Assembly (NCBI RefSeq): GCF_008035925.1
Contig: NZ_CP036264.1
Location: 124,001-188,000, forward strand
Origin: Stieleria maiorica
GTDB taxonomy: Bacteria > Planctomycetota > Planctomycetia > Pirellulales > Pirellulaceae
DNA length: 64,000 nucleotides
Direction of reading: 5' to 3'
Shown here: in pieces, positions 46,083 to 55,746 of the stretch
Position numbering within the stretch: position 1 is the stretch's first letter
Layout of the letters: every line of letters begins with the position of its first letter
The notes under the pieces: model-generated
What the model was told of the DNA's origin: nothing
Databases searched by the model: none
What the model saw: the letters and a program-made list of their open reading frames with translations, nothing else
Made by a program: the position numbers and the translations under genes

Positions 46083-46140
46083 GGCGCGACGCGCCAGCGA
46101 GGGGACGCCGCGCTGCCCCTCGCTCACGCGTCGGGCTAGC
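46083..46140. repeat. GCTAGCCCGACGCG palindrome, second copy
   Basis: Arms GCGACGCGCCAGCGAGGGG and CCCCTCGCTCACGCGTCG pair imperfectly; the right arm continues GGGCTAGC as in the perfect copy at 14043-14102. Confidence 0.75.
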
Positions 46141-46174
46141 ATAGGCACCCTGGATTCGGAAAATCAACAAGCCG

Positions 46175-46930
46175 TTGACACCCTCCGCTACGACAGCCAT
46201 CCGACCCTCCCACACCGATCCAACCGTGACCGAACAACCGACTGTGAAATCATCCGAGGTGCTCAAGCTCACCGACGTGATCAAGACGTTTGACCAGCCC
46301 GGTGGCGGTAAGTTGACCGTGCTGGATATCCCCGAGCTGACGATCGACGCCGGAGAGCAGATGGCGTTGATCGGGCAAAGTGGCGGCGGCAAGACCACGC
46401 TGCTGCATTTGATCGCCGGATTGCTGACGCCCGATTCAGGCAGCATCCGTGTCGCCGGCATCGAATTGACCCGGCTGTCCGAACAAGGCCGCGATCGCTG
46501 TCGCGCCGCCACGGTCGGCTATGTGTTTCAAACGTTCAATCTGTTGCCTGCGTTCTCGGCGATCGAAAACATCCAACTGGGGATGGCGTTCGGCAACCGT
46601 GCGATCGACACCGAACGGGCCTTTGACCTGTTGGGCAAAGTCGGCTTGTCGGATCGCGCCAGCTATCGTCCCAGCCAGCTTTCGGTCGGGCAACAGCAAC
46701 GCGTCGCCATCGCACGCGCACTGGCCGGTAAACCCAAGCTGTTGCTGGCCGACGAACCGACCGCCAACGTCGATCCGGCCAGCAGCGACACCGTGCTGGA
46801 CCTGATCATCGGCTCGTGCCGCGACGAGAACATCGCTCTGATGATGGTCACCCACTCGATGGAAGTGACCAAGCGGTTCGAGCGCGTCGAACATCTGGAT
46901 GAACTGAATCGTATTTTCCAGACCCTGTAA
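46175..46930 (+). CDS. ABC transporter ATP-binding protein, LolD/MacB type (251 aa)
   Basis: Walker A GQSGGGKTTLLH, signature LSVGQQQRVAIARAL, Walker B LLLADEPTANVD and the H-loop VTHSMEV are intact, and YVFQTFNLLPAFSAIENI is typical of the LolD/MacB/FtsE class. The start is uncertain: TTG at 46175 or GTG at 46226 (17 residues shorter, closer to the family norm). The permease gene follows 58 bases later. Together they probably form a mechanotransmission-type system of the inner membrane acting on lipoproteins or envelope substrates. Confidence 0.92.
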   Translation: MTPSATTAIRPSHTDPTVTEQPTVKSSEVLKLTDVIKTFDQPGGGKLTVLDIPELTIDAGEQMALIGQSGGGKTTLLHLIAGLLTPDSGSIRVAGIELTRLSEQGRDRCRAATVGYVFQTFNLLPAFSAIENIQLGMAFGNRAIDTERAFDLLGKVGLSDRASYRPSQLSVGQQQRVAIARALAGKPKLLLADEPTANVDPASSDTVLDLIIGSCRDENIALMMVTHSMEVTKRFERVEHLDELNRIFQTL

Positions 46931-46988
46931 CGACGACCGACAACACTCTGCCGATCCGAACTCTGCCCAACCGAAATAGAACCTGATC

Positions 46989-48353
46989 ATGTGGCTGCTC
47001 CGAATCGCTTGGCGAAACTTCTGCTATCGATCGCTTTCGAGTGTCTTGACGACGATTTCGCTGGCCTTGGGTGTGGCGTTGGTCGTGATGGTGCTGGCGG
47101 TCTTTGGGATCGTCACCGAAGCGTTTTCACGCAACGCGCAAGTCGGTTACAACCTGGTCGTCGGTCCCAAAGGCAGCGCGCTGCAGCTGACGCTCAATAG
47201 CGTTTACTACTTGAGCCAACCGATCGAGAACCTGCCGTTTACCGAGTACATGGAGTTCTTTGACGCGCCGGCCCGCGCCGAAATGGTTCGCAAGTACGGC
47301 GGCGACCCGGCACTCGGCGAGCGCGACGGCGTCTACTACCCGATGATCGCTGGCGGGTATGCGATCCCGTTGGCGTTGGGCGATTACCTGGGCGAGTTCC
47401 GTGTGGTCGGCACCACGCCGGACTTCTTTGAAAAACTGCGGCACGGGCCGACGCTGGAAGAACCCTTCACGATGCGCGAGGGCCGCGCGCTCGAGTCCTA
47501 TTCCGACGACTACGGTTACTATGAAGCCGTGCTGGGATCGCGCGTCGCGGCGCACATGAATCTGTCTGTCGGGGACACGTTCAGCTCCACACACGGTGAC
47601 CCCGAAGGCAAAGGGCATGGCCAAAAGTTCACGGTCGTGGGTGTTTTGGCACCGACCGGAACGCCCAATGACCGAGCGACGTTCGTGAACTTGGAAGGGT
47701 TTTATCTGCAGGAAAACCACGCCAAGCCGCTGACCGGCGAGGAGACGATCGTGCCGCCGAGTGAAGCTCCGGACGATCCGGGTGGAGCGATGCCGTTGAC
47801 GATCCCCGAGCGCGAAGTGACGTCGATCTTGGTGCGGACCGGCATGCCGATGATGGGCGTGGTGCTGGAAAACCAAGTCAACGAGAGTTTGCGGAGCCAG
47901 GCGGCGGCGCCGGTCGGGGAGATCGCGAAACTGATGAATGCGATCATCGGCCCGTTGTTGGCCGCCTTGTTGGTGATCACGCTGATCACCTGTGTCGTGG
48001 CGGCCGTCGGCGTGTTGGTCGCGATCTACAACTCGATGAACGACCGGCGGCGAGACATCGCGGTGATGCGGGCCTTGGGAGCCCGCCGCGGGACGGTCAC
48101 GGGGGTGATTCTGTTGGAAAGTTTTCTGGTCGCGTTGATCGGTGCCCTGGCGGGGTGGTTTTTGGCACATGCGTCGATCTGGGCGTTCAGCGGTGAAATT
48201 GAAGATCGGACGGGGGTCCAAGTCGGGATACTAACGACCAGCGCCTATGAGTGGTACATTTTCCCGCTCGTTTTGATTCTGGCCGCCTTGGCGGGAATCT
48301 TGCCCGCGGCGAGTGCCTATCGAACCGACGTCGGTACGAATCTGGCGGCTTAG
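46989..48353 (+). CDS. ABC transporter permease, MacB/FtsX type (454 aa)
   Basis: One N-terminal membrane helix (about 15-42; LTTISLALGVALVVMVLAVF), a large periplasmic domain of about 260 residues (45-310), and three C-terminal helices (about 318-350, 375-400, 418-440) with the FtsX-type NDRRRDIAVMRALGARRGTV coupling loop. This is the standard MacB/LolC topology. It pairs with the ATPase just upstream. The substrate is not evident. Confidence 0.9.
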   Translation: MWLLRIAWRNFCYRSLSSVLTTISLALGVALVVMVLAVFGIVTEAFSRNAQVGYNLVVGPKGSALQLTLNSVYYLSQPIENLPFTEYMEFFDAPARAEMVRKYGGDPALGERDGVYYPMIAGGYAIPLALGDYLGEFRVVGTTPDFFEKLRHGPTLEEPFTMREGRALESYSDDYGYYEAVLGSRVAAHMNLSVGDTFSSTHGDPEGKGHGQKFTVVGVLAPTGTPNDRATFVNLEGFYLQENHAKPLTGEETIVPPSEAPDDPGGAMPLTIPEREVTSILVRTGMPMMGVVLENQVNESLRSQAAAPVGEIAKLMNAIIGPLLAALLVITLITCVVAAVGVLVAIYNSMNDRRRDIAVMRALGARRGTVTGVILLESFLVALIGALAGWFLAHASIWAFSGEIEDRTGVQVGILTTSAYEWYIFPLVLILAALAGILPAASAYRTDVGTNLAA

Positions 48354-48454
48354 CCCCCACGCGGTGATTCGCAAGCGAGGGTCCCGCCGGTTCGTGCGGC
48401 CCCCAACGCTTGCGTCCTGCGACCGACTGACCACCCTCCCCCCGAACGTCCCCC

Positions 48455-49795
48455 ATGAATCAGCCTGAGCCGAACGAAACGTCCGGCGACGACACGGCGA
48501 TCGCTTCCGCCCAGCCCGCTTCCGACTCGCCCGCTGTCCCCCCGCCCCGAGACGTCGCGTCGGCCGAACCGCCGAAGCGCCGCCAACCCGGGATGCTGTT
48601 CATCTGGGTGACGTTGTTTATCGACATCCTGGGTATCGGGATCGTGATTCCGGTGTTGCCGGCACTGGTCCAAGAATTGTCGGGGCTGGATGAGTCGGGG
48701 GCCTCGTGGTACTACGGATTGATCGTCGCCTCTTACGCGACGATGCAGTTCTTTTTCGCGCCGATCCTGGGCGGGCTTTCGGACCGATTCGGTCGGCGGC
48801 CGATCTTGTTGGTCGCACTGTTCGGATTGGGCGTCGATTTCATGATCCAAGGGTTTGCCAACAGCCTGTGGTTGTTGTTCCTGGCCCGATTGATTTCGGG
48901 CGTCTTCGGCGCCAGTTTCACCGTCGGCAACGCCTACATCGCGGACATTTCCAATGACGACACGCGGGCGCGAAACTTCGGTCTGGTCGGCGCCGCCTTC
49001 GGACTCGGGTTCACCTTCGGGCCACCCCTGGGTGGTGTGCTCGGTGAGGCGATCGACATTCGCGTCCCGTTCTTTGTCACCGCGGGCTTGGCGTTGGTGA
49101 ACTGGTTGTACGGCTACTTCATCCTGCCGGAATCGTTGCCGCCGGAAAAACGTCGGGCGTTTTCACTGCGGAACGCCAGACCGCTGGGGGCCGTCGGCAC
49201 GCTTCGGCGTTATCCCCTGGTGGCTGCCTTGGCCGCCGTGTTTCTGCTCAAGGCGTTCGCCCAACGCGGTTTGGAGAACGTCTTCGTGCTGTTCTCGGAA
49301 TTCCGGTTCGACTGGAACGCGATGACCGTGGGGTTGTTCCTGGGCTGGGTCGGAATTCTGGCAATCATCGTGCAGGGCGGACTGGTGCGACCGATCGTCA
49401 AACGGTTCGGTGAACGCCACGTGTTGTTGATGGCCACGGTGATCTCCGCCGTGTCGTTTTTCGGCTATGCGTTTGCGACCGCCGCCTGGATGCTGCCGGT
49501 GATCGCAGCGGTCGGGGCGTTGGGCGGATTGGCCGGGCCGACCATCCAAAGTCTGATCACCAAGACGGTCGATGAAACCGAGCACGGTGAAGTGCAGGGG
49601 GCGCTGACCTCACTGCAAGGGCTGACCAGCATTGCCGCGCCGATCGTGTTCACCAGCGGGCTGTTCGGTTACTTCACCCGCGAAGGAGCAGAGTTCCAAT
49701 TCGCCGGCGCACCGTTCCTGTTGGGCGGGATCCTGATTTTCGCCGCCTTCTTTCTCGCAATCGTTGTGTTTCGGAAGCATCCCGAAGACGCGTAG
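48455..49795 (+). CDS. MFS transporter, TetA-like (446 aa)
   Basis: After a hydrophilic 45-residue N-terminal tail there are 12 predicted membrane helices. The first helix has the TetA/DHA1 phrase FIDILGIGIVIPVLPALV, and the loop between helices 2 and 3 has GGLSDRFGRRPILL, the MFS signature. RARNFGLVGAAFGLGFTFGP marks helix 5 of drug:H+ antiporters. Substrate unknown; drug efflux is only one possibility. The gene is 101 bases after the permease and probably separate. Confidence 0.9.
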   Translation: MNQPEPNETSGDDTAIASAQPASDSPAVPPPRDVASAEPPKRRQPGMLFIWVTLFIDILGIGIVIPVLPALVQELSGLDESGASWYYGLIVASYATMQFFFAPILGGLSDRFGRRPILLVALFGLGVDFMIQGFANSLWLLFLARLISGVFGASFTVGNAYIADISNDDTRARNFGLVGAAFGLGFTFGPPLGGVLGEAIDIRVPFFVTAGLALVNWLYGYFILPESLPPEKRRAFSLRNARPLGAVGTLRRYPLVAALAAVFLLKAFAQRGLENVFVLFSEFRFDWNAMTVGLFLGWVGILAIIVQGGLVRPIVKRFGERHVLLMATVISAVSFFGYAFATAAWMLPVIAAVGALGGLAGPTIQSLITKTVDETEHGEVQGALTSLQGLTSIAAPIVFTSGLFGYFTREGAEFQFAGAPFLLGGILIFAAFFLAIVVFRKHPEDA

Positions 49796-49815
49796 CTGGA
49801 CAGTGTGTTCCCGAC

Positions 49816-49850
49816 GTAGCTACGCTTGCCAGAGCGTGGGAAACTACGGG
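49816..49850 (+). repeat. GTAGCTACGCTTGCCAGAGCGTGG motif
   Basis: A close relative of the left arm at 36328-36351, 20 bases past the MFS stop; only a short CTACG remains of a right arm. Confidence 0.55.
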
Positions 49851-49866
49851 CGATGCTGGGTTGCGG

Positions 49867-51762
49867 TCAGGAGCTGACGCCCAGTGTTAGCCAACCGTCT
49901 TGGGCTTCAAAGTAGCGCGGGCGGAAATTCTGGCCTTGAAGCGCAGGCACTTTGGCGTCGGCGGGGATGATCCACGGCCGGTCCATCAAGGTTTCCGGGA
50001 ACGCTTTGGCGAATCCCTTTTTGATCGATCCCCGCAATCCGGCTTGGGCGACGCTCAAACGTTTCGTGCCGGGGAAATTGATTTCCGTTTCACCGACACG
50101 TTCCAGCACGATCTCTCCGGTCTCGGTGGTCCGCGGCTGATAGACCGCGACGATCTCCAGCAACCGTTTCAGCTCGCGCGATCCTTGAGCGAATCGGGTG
50201 CCTTGGATCCCGATGCGAAGTTTTCCGTCGCGGGCTTCGAAAATGATCGGGCGGCTGTCGTGAAAATCGATTTCGAAATCCGGTTCCTCTTCTTCCTCGT
50301 CCGCAGCGGCGGCTTGGATTTCCGCACCGCGTTTGGTCTTGCTGGCCAGCTGTTGCAATTCGGTCCGCGTCATCGTGCGTCCGGCCAATAGCGCGCCGAT
50401 GGTGTTGTCGACCAGCGATTCGTGAATCTGTATGGTCGCGTCGTTGGTGGCGGTGATCGCCGGCGGCGGCGTCGGCGCGGCAAGCTGGTTGTTTTTGCGG
50501 ATCGTTGCTTTGAGATAGATGGAGTGGGCGGTCGATCCGATCGTGCGCAGCGGTTCGGCAAAGTCCAGGCGTTGCAGGTACGCTTCGGCCTGGCCGGCCA
50601 GATCGGGCATCGGCTGAGCCAGGGCGCCTTCGGTTTCCTTGGTGAATTCGTCGGTGATTCGGGCGATGAATTTGCGATGGGCGATGCGATCGGCCAACGG
50701 TTTTTGTTGGGCGGCTTTTTTCTGGGCGATTCGTCGCACCAAACGCAACGGGTGTTCGATCGAATTGATGCGGTTGTTGATGCCGCCCGAGACGACGACG
50801 GGATCGAACTGGATTCCCGACTCGCGGATTTGCAGCGTTCGCGAGGCGTGGACATGGCCGAATCCCGACGTCCTCAACCGCACCGGGCCGTTGTAGCCGC
50901 GGTTGGCCGTCGTGACGGTTCCGTGGAGCGCGACCTGCATGCGAATGCTTCCGGTCGACGGCAGCAGGGTCGCGGTCACATCCCCGGTCAGCAGCGCGTT
51001 GCCGACGATGCGTGTGCCCAGGATGCATTCGCGCACGGCGGACGATTGGTCGACCCTGCGATTGGCGACCCGCCCGACCAAGGATTCATCCACGGTCAGA
51101 TGCAGGTTGGTCGACGAAAACAGCGTTTGGGTGCGGTCGACCAATGCGACGGGTTGATCGGTCCGTTCGAGCAGCTCCAGCAACAACCGCAACGTCGCGA
51201 TTTCATCCGGCGAGGGGCTGGTCGTCATTTCGGTCCATTGGTCGGCGGCCCGCTCCAGCAGTTGACCCAGCAACGCCGTCGTTCGTTCTTTGCGGCGAAA
51301 CCGCAGCGCGTTGCTGTATTGTTGGGCGGTGCGGCGGACGTCTCGGACCGCCGGCACTTCCAGCCCCGGGTGGATTCCGGTGGCCTTTTGCGAAATCCGC
51401 GTGGCTTTGGTTGCCACGTCGACATCGCTAACCTCTGACGCGATCGCTTCCAGGGCGGGTTCGATTTCCAGGTAATCGATCCAGGCTTGGGCGTTGGCTT
51501 CGGTCGCCGTTTTCGACAAGTGCTCGCGCAGCCCGTCGATCGCTGCTTGGAACGCCGCGCCGCTCGGATCCACCCCCGCGATCCGGTTCGGATCCAACTG
51601 GTCGGCGGACTGTCGCGCCGCCGCGGCGATCTGTGCGGGCAGCCCTTCGCTGGGCGAGACGTCTTGGGCGGACAGGACGTCTGGGGCGGCGAGGACGTTC
51701 GGCAGCGCGACGACCCACAGGCCGAGCAAAACAAGGGCGCGACGGGGGCGAGGTCGTGTCAT
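49867..51762 (-). CDS. Large secreted hypothetical protein (631 aa)
   Basis: Start at ATG 51762, which opens a signal peptide (RRALVLLGLWVVALPNVLA); 86 more codons are open upstream but overlap the neighbouring gene. The N-terminal 250 residues are helical, the middle (about 255-340) is strand-rich (NALLTGDVTATLLPSTGSIR, VALHGTVTTANRGYNGPV), then helices, an acidic patch (DEEEEEPDFEID) near 530 and a strand-rich C-terminal domain ending in LTLGVSS. No motif identifies it. A planctomycete envelope protein of unknown role. Confidence 0.68.
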   Translation of the reverse strand: MTRPRPRRALVLLGLWVVALPNVLAAPDVLSAQDVSPSEGLPAQIAAAARQSADQLDPNRIAGVDPSGAAFQAAIDGLREHLSKTATEANAQAWIDYLEIEPALEAIASEVSDVDVATKATRISQKATGIHPGLEVPAVRDVRRTAQQYSNALRFRRKERTTALLGQLLERAADQWTEMTTSPSPDEIATLRLLLELLERTDQPVALVDRTQTLFSSTNLHLTVDESLVGRVANRRVDQSSAVRECILGTRIVGNALLTGDVTATLLPSTGSIRMQVALHGTVTTANRGYNGPVRLRTSGFGHVHASRTLQIRESGIQFDPVVVSGGINNRINSIEHPLRLVRRIAQKKAAQQKPLADRIAHRKFIARITDEFTKETEGALAQPMPDLAGQAEAYLQRLDFAEPLRTIGSTAHSIYLKATIRKNNQLAAPTPPPAITATNDATIQIHESLVDNTIGALLAGRTMTRTELQQLASKTKRGAEIQAAAADEEEEEPDFEIDFHDSRPIIFEARDGKLRIGIQGTRFAQGSRELKRLLEIVAVYQPRTTETGEIVLERVGETEINFPGTKRLSVAQAGLRGSIKKGFAKAFPETLMDRPWIIPADAKVPALQGQNFRPRYFEAQDGWLTLGVSS

Positions 51763-51899
51763 GTTACATCCGAGTTGACGGTGGACCGGGGGGTGGGGAA
51801 TGCGATACAGAAGCGAAGATAGTGAAACGGCGAAAGATTTGCAGGTGGAGTTCGGTCGACCTGAGAAAAAAACGCCCTCGAAAGCACCGGCACGACGTA

Positions 51900-52583
51900 T
51901 TACAGCGGCCCCAAGGCTTGGGCCAGCGCGGCGATCGGCCCCTGTTGGTAGTCGGGGGGCGGTGTTTGGGCGTCCATTTCGTACACCGAAACGAGCAGCG
52001 TCCGGTGACCTACAGCGCATTTGCCCAGGTGGACCCGCAGCGGCCAGGCCGAGCTTTTCCGCGGTGACGCCCAGTGGATGGTCGCCTGGCCGTAACGCAT
52101 CGTTTGCACCTGGAGCTGAAAATCGTCACTCGCTCCGACGCGCAGCACCGCCGGCTCGGTCGCGTCTTCGTCGCCCATTTCCAGCTGGACCGAGGGCGGA
52201 AAATCGTCCGCGGTGGGCGGCCAGTCCGTGACGCCGGGCGTGAAGGACCGGATTTGCCCTAAAATCGATGCGTTTCGGTTGATAAACGAAATCGCCGATG
52301 CCGCCCGCCCGGCATCGCCGGGCTGGTTGATGCGGAAAAACACGTAACCGTCGACCGGATTGATTCGCAGCCCCAATTCCGACGACTCGACCGTCTGCTC
52401 CAGGATCGGCACGATGTCCGGTGTGGTCCAGGACCCGAACGCGTGGCCTCCACGCCGGCCGAACCGGCCTTCGGGCGGATCCCCGATGGCCCCAAACCAG
52501 GCGACGGCCATGACAACACCCATCAACACCGCCATGCCGCGGGTGACTTCAAGGGGGATCGGCTGGTCGGACTTTTGCGACAT
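51900..52583 (-). CDS. Membrane-anchored hypothetical protein (227 aa)
   Basis: ATG at 52583, only 3 bases after the methyltransferase stop, so the two genes are co-transcribed. One membrane helix (about 13-33; TRGMAVLMGVVMAVAWFGAI), then an exported part of about 190 residues with strands (LGLRINPVDGYVFFRINQPG, RVHLGKCAVGHRTLLVSV). No family recognised. Confidence 0.65.
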   Translation of the reverse strand: MSQKSDQPIPLEVTRGMAVLMGVVMAVAWFGAIGDPPEGRFGRRGGHAFGSWTTPDIVPILEQTVESSELGLRINPVDGYVFFRINQPGDAGRAASAISFINRNASILGQIRSFTPGVTDWPPTADDFPPSVQLEMGDEDATEPAVLRVGASDDFQLQVQTMRYGQATIHWASPRKSSAWPLRVHLGKCAVGHRTLLVSVYEMDAQTPPPDYQQGPIAALAQALGPL

Positions 52584-52586
52584 GGT

Positions 52587-54293
52587 CTAAAAGAGTGTCG
52601 TCGCGATCGGCTGATGCAGGAAATGGGCGTTCAACCACGGTTTATGCTGCGTGACCAACAAACAGCGAAGCACCAACGCTTGCTTGACGTCTTCGATCGG
52701 CCAGACCTGAACCTCGGTCGGTTCGAATTTGCTCCAACCTTCACTGACTTGGATCTGTCGCAGCCGTGCGGCGATGTCGGTCGTCTGGCCGATGAACAGG
52801 ACGGAATCGGGATCGGAGATTGCATACACGCCCGCGACCGGTTGTTCGTCACAGTTGCTGAGATACGAATCGATGGTTTCCGCTGCCGGCGGGACTTCGC
52901 CGGCGAATTCGGCGGCGCGTTTCTTGACCGCCCGCGTGATTTTGTCCGCCGTTGCGATCCGCCGAAAGTGCCAGAGCGCGGTGCGATAATCGATCTCCGA
53001 ATGGTCGTCGCCGAATAGTTTGGCGATTCCGTCAAACTCCGCCGCGGCGTCGGGGGTGCAGAGGATCTGTTCCAGGTCCAAGGCGTAATCGACCGATAGC
53101 ATTTGGAAGGCGATTTCAGCGGCATCGCAGCACGGCAAGATGGTCTTCAGCGAGAGCTTTTTGTGTTTGCCTTCGCCGTCGAGTTGCCCCAGATTGGAAA
53201 GCTGCAACAGAAACTCGTTCCACGTTCGCGCGTCGCCGAGCAGTTTGGCGTCCTTGCAATCTCGCACGAACAGCGCGTTGCGGATCGGGTCGAACAACAA
53301 TTCTTCGGCGCTGTGGTTTTTGGAGACGGCCGCAAAGGCGGCTTGGATGACGCTCCGGTTGCGGTCATCCAAGGGGATCACGGGGCGACCGTCGCGGAAC
53401 TCGGTGCGTTTCTTTCCGTTGGACGTCGTCGGGGCGCTCTTGATCGGGTCGGCCGGGCCGTCCAGCGGGTCACCGGACTTGCAGGCCGACAATCGCTCGC
53501 TGATCCTCGTGGCGTAGTCCTCGGACAATTCGATGCCCATGAATCGACGCCCCAGTTTCTTGGCGACCACCAACGTCGTGCCGCTGCCACCGAACGGGTC
53601 CAGCACCAGGTCGCCGGGGTTGCTGGAAACGCGGATGATCCGGCCGAGCAACTGTTCGGGCATCTGGCATCCGTGGAAACCTTCGCGCTCCTTGAAGGTC
53701 CCCGCGACGCGGGCGAAATACCAGGTGTCGTGCGAGGGACTGAATCCCAACTGGGGCGCATCTTGGGGACGCAGAATCCAGGTGTTGTCCGGCAGCCGTC
53801 CTTTGGTGTTGGCACGGGCATCGGCGTAAACCAACTGCCGTGCCGACGGAACACGCACCATCGGGTTGTCACCGTTGAAGGTGAATTGCTCGGGGTCTTT
53901 GACAAAGTGAAACAGGTGCGTGTGCGATCGGCTGAATCCACGGACGCAGTTCACCCCGAACGTGTAGTACCAAATGATCCATGACCGACAAGAGAAACCG
54001 ATCTCTTGGGACAACAGTTTTAGTTCGGCGGCGTATTCATCGCCGATCGCCAACCAGAACGATCCGTCCGGTTTGAGCGCTTGGTGAACACCGCTGATCC
54101 AGCCGCGACAAAAGTCCAAGTAATCGGTGTGTGATTGCTGGTCGTCGTAAACATCGTAGCTGTACCCGATGTTGAAAGGTGGGTCGGCGAAGACAAGATC
54201 GACCGATCCGGGTTGGATCTGGGCCAGCTTTTCGATGCAGTCGCCCCGGTGGATCTGATTGGCCGCAAGCGCGACGGTGGAGGTCTCGGTCAT
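52587..54293 (-). CDS. DNA methyltransferase with C-terminal degenerate GIY-YIG domain (568 aa)
   Basis: Residues about 12-275 are a beta-class N4-cytosine/N6-adenine methyltransferase: catalytic motif DPPFN at 37-41 comes before the SAM site DPFGGSGTTLV, the order of this class. A linker domain of about 200 residues follows. The C-terminus (about 486-556) matches GIY-YIG: GVYAI, then FIGQTTDIAARL, then ALVLRCLLVTQHKPWLN. The last segment normally carries the catalytic Glu (family pattern A-L-x-x-E-x-x-L-I), here Arg, so nuclease activity is probably lost. No restriction gene is adjacent; a small membrane protein follows at 3 bases. The recognition site is unknown. Confidence 0.88.
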   Translation of the reverse strand: MTETSTVALAANQIHRGDCIEKLAQIQPGSVDLVFADPPFNIGYSYDVYDDQQSHTDYLDFCRGWISGVHQALKPDGSFWLAIGDEYAAELKLLSQEIGFSCRSWIIWYYTFGVNCVRGFSRSHTHLFHFVKDPEQFTFNGDNPMVRVPSARQLVYADARANTKGRLPDNTWILRPQDAPQLGFSPSHDTWYFARVAGTFKEREGFHGCQMPEQLLGRIIRVSSNPGDLVLDPFGGSGTTLVVAKKLGRRFMGIELSEDYATRISERLSACKSGDPLDGPADPIKSAPTTSNGKKRTEFRDGRPVIPLDDRNRSVIQAAFAAVSKNHSAEELLFDPIRNALFVRDCKDAKLLGDARTWNEFLLQLSNLGQLDGEGKHKKLSLKTILPCCDAAEIAFQMLSVDYALDLEQILCTPDAAAEFDGIAKLFGDDHSEIDYRTALWHFRRIATADKITRAVKKRAAEFAGEVPPAAETIDSYLSNCDEQPVAGVYAISDPDSVLFIGQTTDIAARLRQIQVSEGWSKFEPTEVQVWPIEDVKQALVLRCLLVTQHKPWLNAHFLHQPIATTLF

Positions 54294-54566
54294 GGGGCCC
54301 AGTAGGAAAAGCCGGTAATGCGTGTCACGAGTACATGCTTCGAAATCGATGCGATCATGCTAGCCGTTTACCACAGCTCAATTCGCGGATTTGTATCGTA
54401 GCGGAAGCCGCCAAGGCTTTCGGTCCCCCGGTGCGGCGTCGTCGCGACAGAGCGAAACTTTGACGAGTTCCGCTAGCGAAACACCGAGCCGCGGCGGAGC
54501 ACTAGTCTACGATTCGTTCCCCGATCGCGCCAGTGCCCGACTGCCCGCCATCACGCCCGCAGTGCG
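54294..54566. other. Intergenic region with a GTAGCGGAA inverted repeat
   Basis: Contains a full repeat at 54398-54475 (GTAGCGGAAGCCGCCAAGGC with right arm TTTGACGAGTTCCGCTAGCG) and a CACAGCTCAATTCGCGGATT stretch similar to one near 38275. No gene is seen. Confidence 0.65.
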
Positions 54567-55709
54567 TTAAATCCGGATGACGTATTGGCCGCTTTGGCGG
54601 CGGATCAGGTGTCGGATCTCCAGCACGCTGATGGTCGCCATGACCTGGTGGGCCGGCAATCCGCTGCGGGCGATCACCTGATCGATCAACGTGGGGGAGG
54701 CGTCGACCGATTCCAGCACGGTGCGTTCGAGTTCGTTGAGTTTCAGTTCGGCCGGATTCCGCACTTCGTGACCGTCGTCGGTTTGCACGCTGCGAGCCAT
54801 CGGCCCCAGCGATTCCAGGACGTCGTCGACGGTCTGGACCAGCGTCGCGCCGTCGCGGATCAGTTGGTTTGCCCCTCGGGAGGCCCGACTGGTCACCGCA
54901 CCGGGAAGCGCCAGGACGTCGCGGCCGAGTTCGCCGGCCAGCCGGGCGGTGATTAACGAGCCGCTGCGGTCAGGGGCTTCGATCACCAGGGTTGCCAGCG
55001 AGAGCGCGGCGATGATTCGGTTGCGTTGGGGGAACATGCCGCCGCGCGGTTTGGCGTCGGGGGCATATTCGCTGATCACCGCGCCGTCGGCGGCGATCGC
55101 GTCGGCCAAGCCGACATGCTCGGGCGGATAGATTTTTCCCAGTCCCCCGCCCAACACGGCGATCGTTCGCCCGCCGGCAGACAAGGCCCCCTCGTGTGCC
55201 GCCGCGTCGATCCCACGCGCCATCCCGCTGACCACCGTCACGCCGGCTTTGGCCAATCCGTATGCGAGACGATCCGCTTGGCGGGTCCCGTAGGCCGTCG
55301 CGTGTCGGGTGCCGACAATCGCAACGGCCAACTCGTCTGCATCAGTCAGCCGGCCGCGGGCGAACAAGATCGGCGGAGCGTCGTGCAGGTCTTCCAGCGG
55401 TCGTGGGTAGCCGCGGTGGCCTTTGCGAAGCAAATCACAGTCGTGGTCGCGACACCACTGGACGATCGAGTCGGTGTCCACGTGGTGCGACGCCGTGCGA
55501 ATCGTGTGGATCAGTTTCGGCCCCACGCCTGGGACGACGGCCAGTCGTCCTGGATCGGCGTCCAACACCTGTTGTGGCGAACCGAGTGCGTCGATCAGCG
55601 CGGTCAGGGTTCGCGGTCCGATGCCCGGCAGCATCGCCAGCCGAAGGGTGCTGATCGTGTCCGCATCGATCCCCGGATTCTCTGTCGATGTGAGTTCGGG
55701 TCCGTCCAT
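54567..55709 (-). CDS. dprA: DNA-processing protein DprA
   Basis: Loads RecA on incoming single-stranded DNA. N-terminal helix-hairpin-helix region (about 20-75; LPGIGPRTL, VPGVGPKLIH), Rossmann domain with VAIVGTRHATAYG, SGMARGIDAAAH, VLGGGLGKIYPPEH, RNRIIAALSLATLVIEA and GSLITARLAGELGRDVLALPG, and a C-terminal winged helix (about 320-378). 380 residues, full length. It supports natural DNA uptake or recombination, though no other competence genes are in the window. Confidence 0.95.
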   Translation of the reverse strand: MDGPELTSTENPGIDADTISTLRLAMLPGIGPRTLTALIDALGSPQQVLDADPGRLAVVPGVGPKLIHTIRTASHHVDTDSIVQWCRDHDCDLLRKGHRGYPRPLEDLHDAPPILFARGRLTDADELAVAIVGTRHATAYGTRQADRLAYGLAKAGVTVVSGMARGIDAAAHEGALSAGGRTIAVLGGGLGKIYPPEHVGLADAIAADGAVISEYAPDAKPRGGMFPQRNRIIAALSLATLVIEAPDRSGSLITARLAGELGRDVLALPGAVTSRASRGANQLIRDGATLVQTVDDVLESLGPMARSVQTDDGHEVRNPAELKLNELERTVLESVDASPTLIDQVIARSGLPAHQVMATISVLEIRHLIRRQSGQYVIRI

Positions 55710-55746
55710 GGCGATGTGGACTCAGCTGCAGGGATTGAAAGCGCGT

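Noticed and set aside
52587..54293. Complete restriction-modification enzyme
   Set aside because: The nuclease-like domain lacks its catalytic Glu and there is no separate restriction gene beside it.
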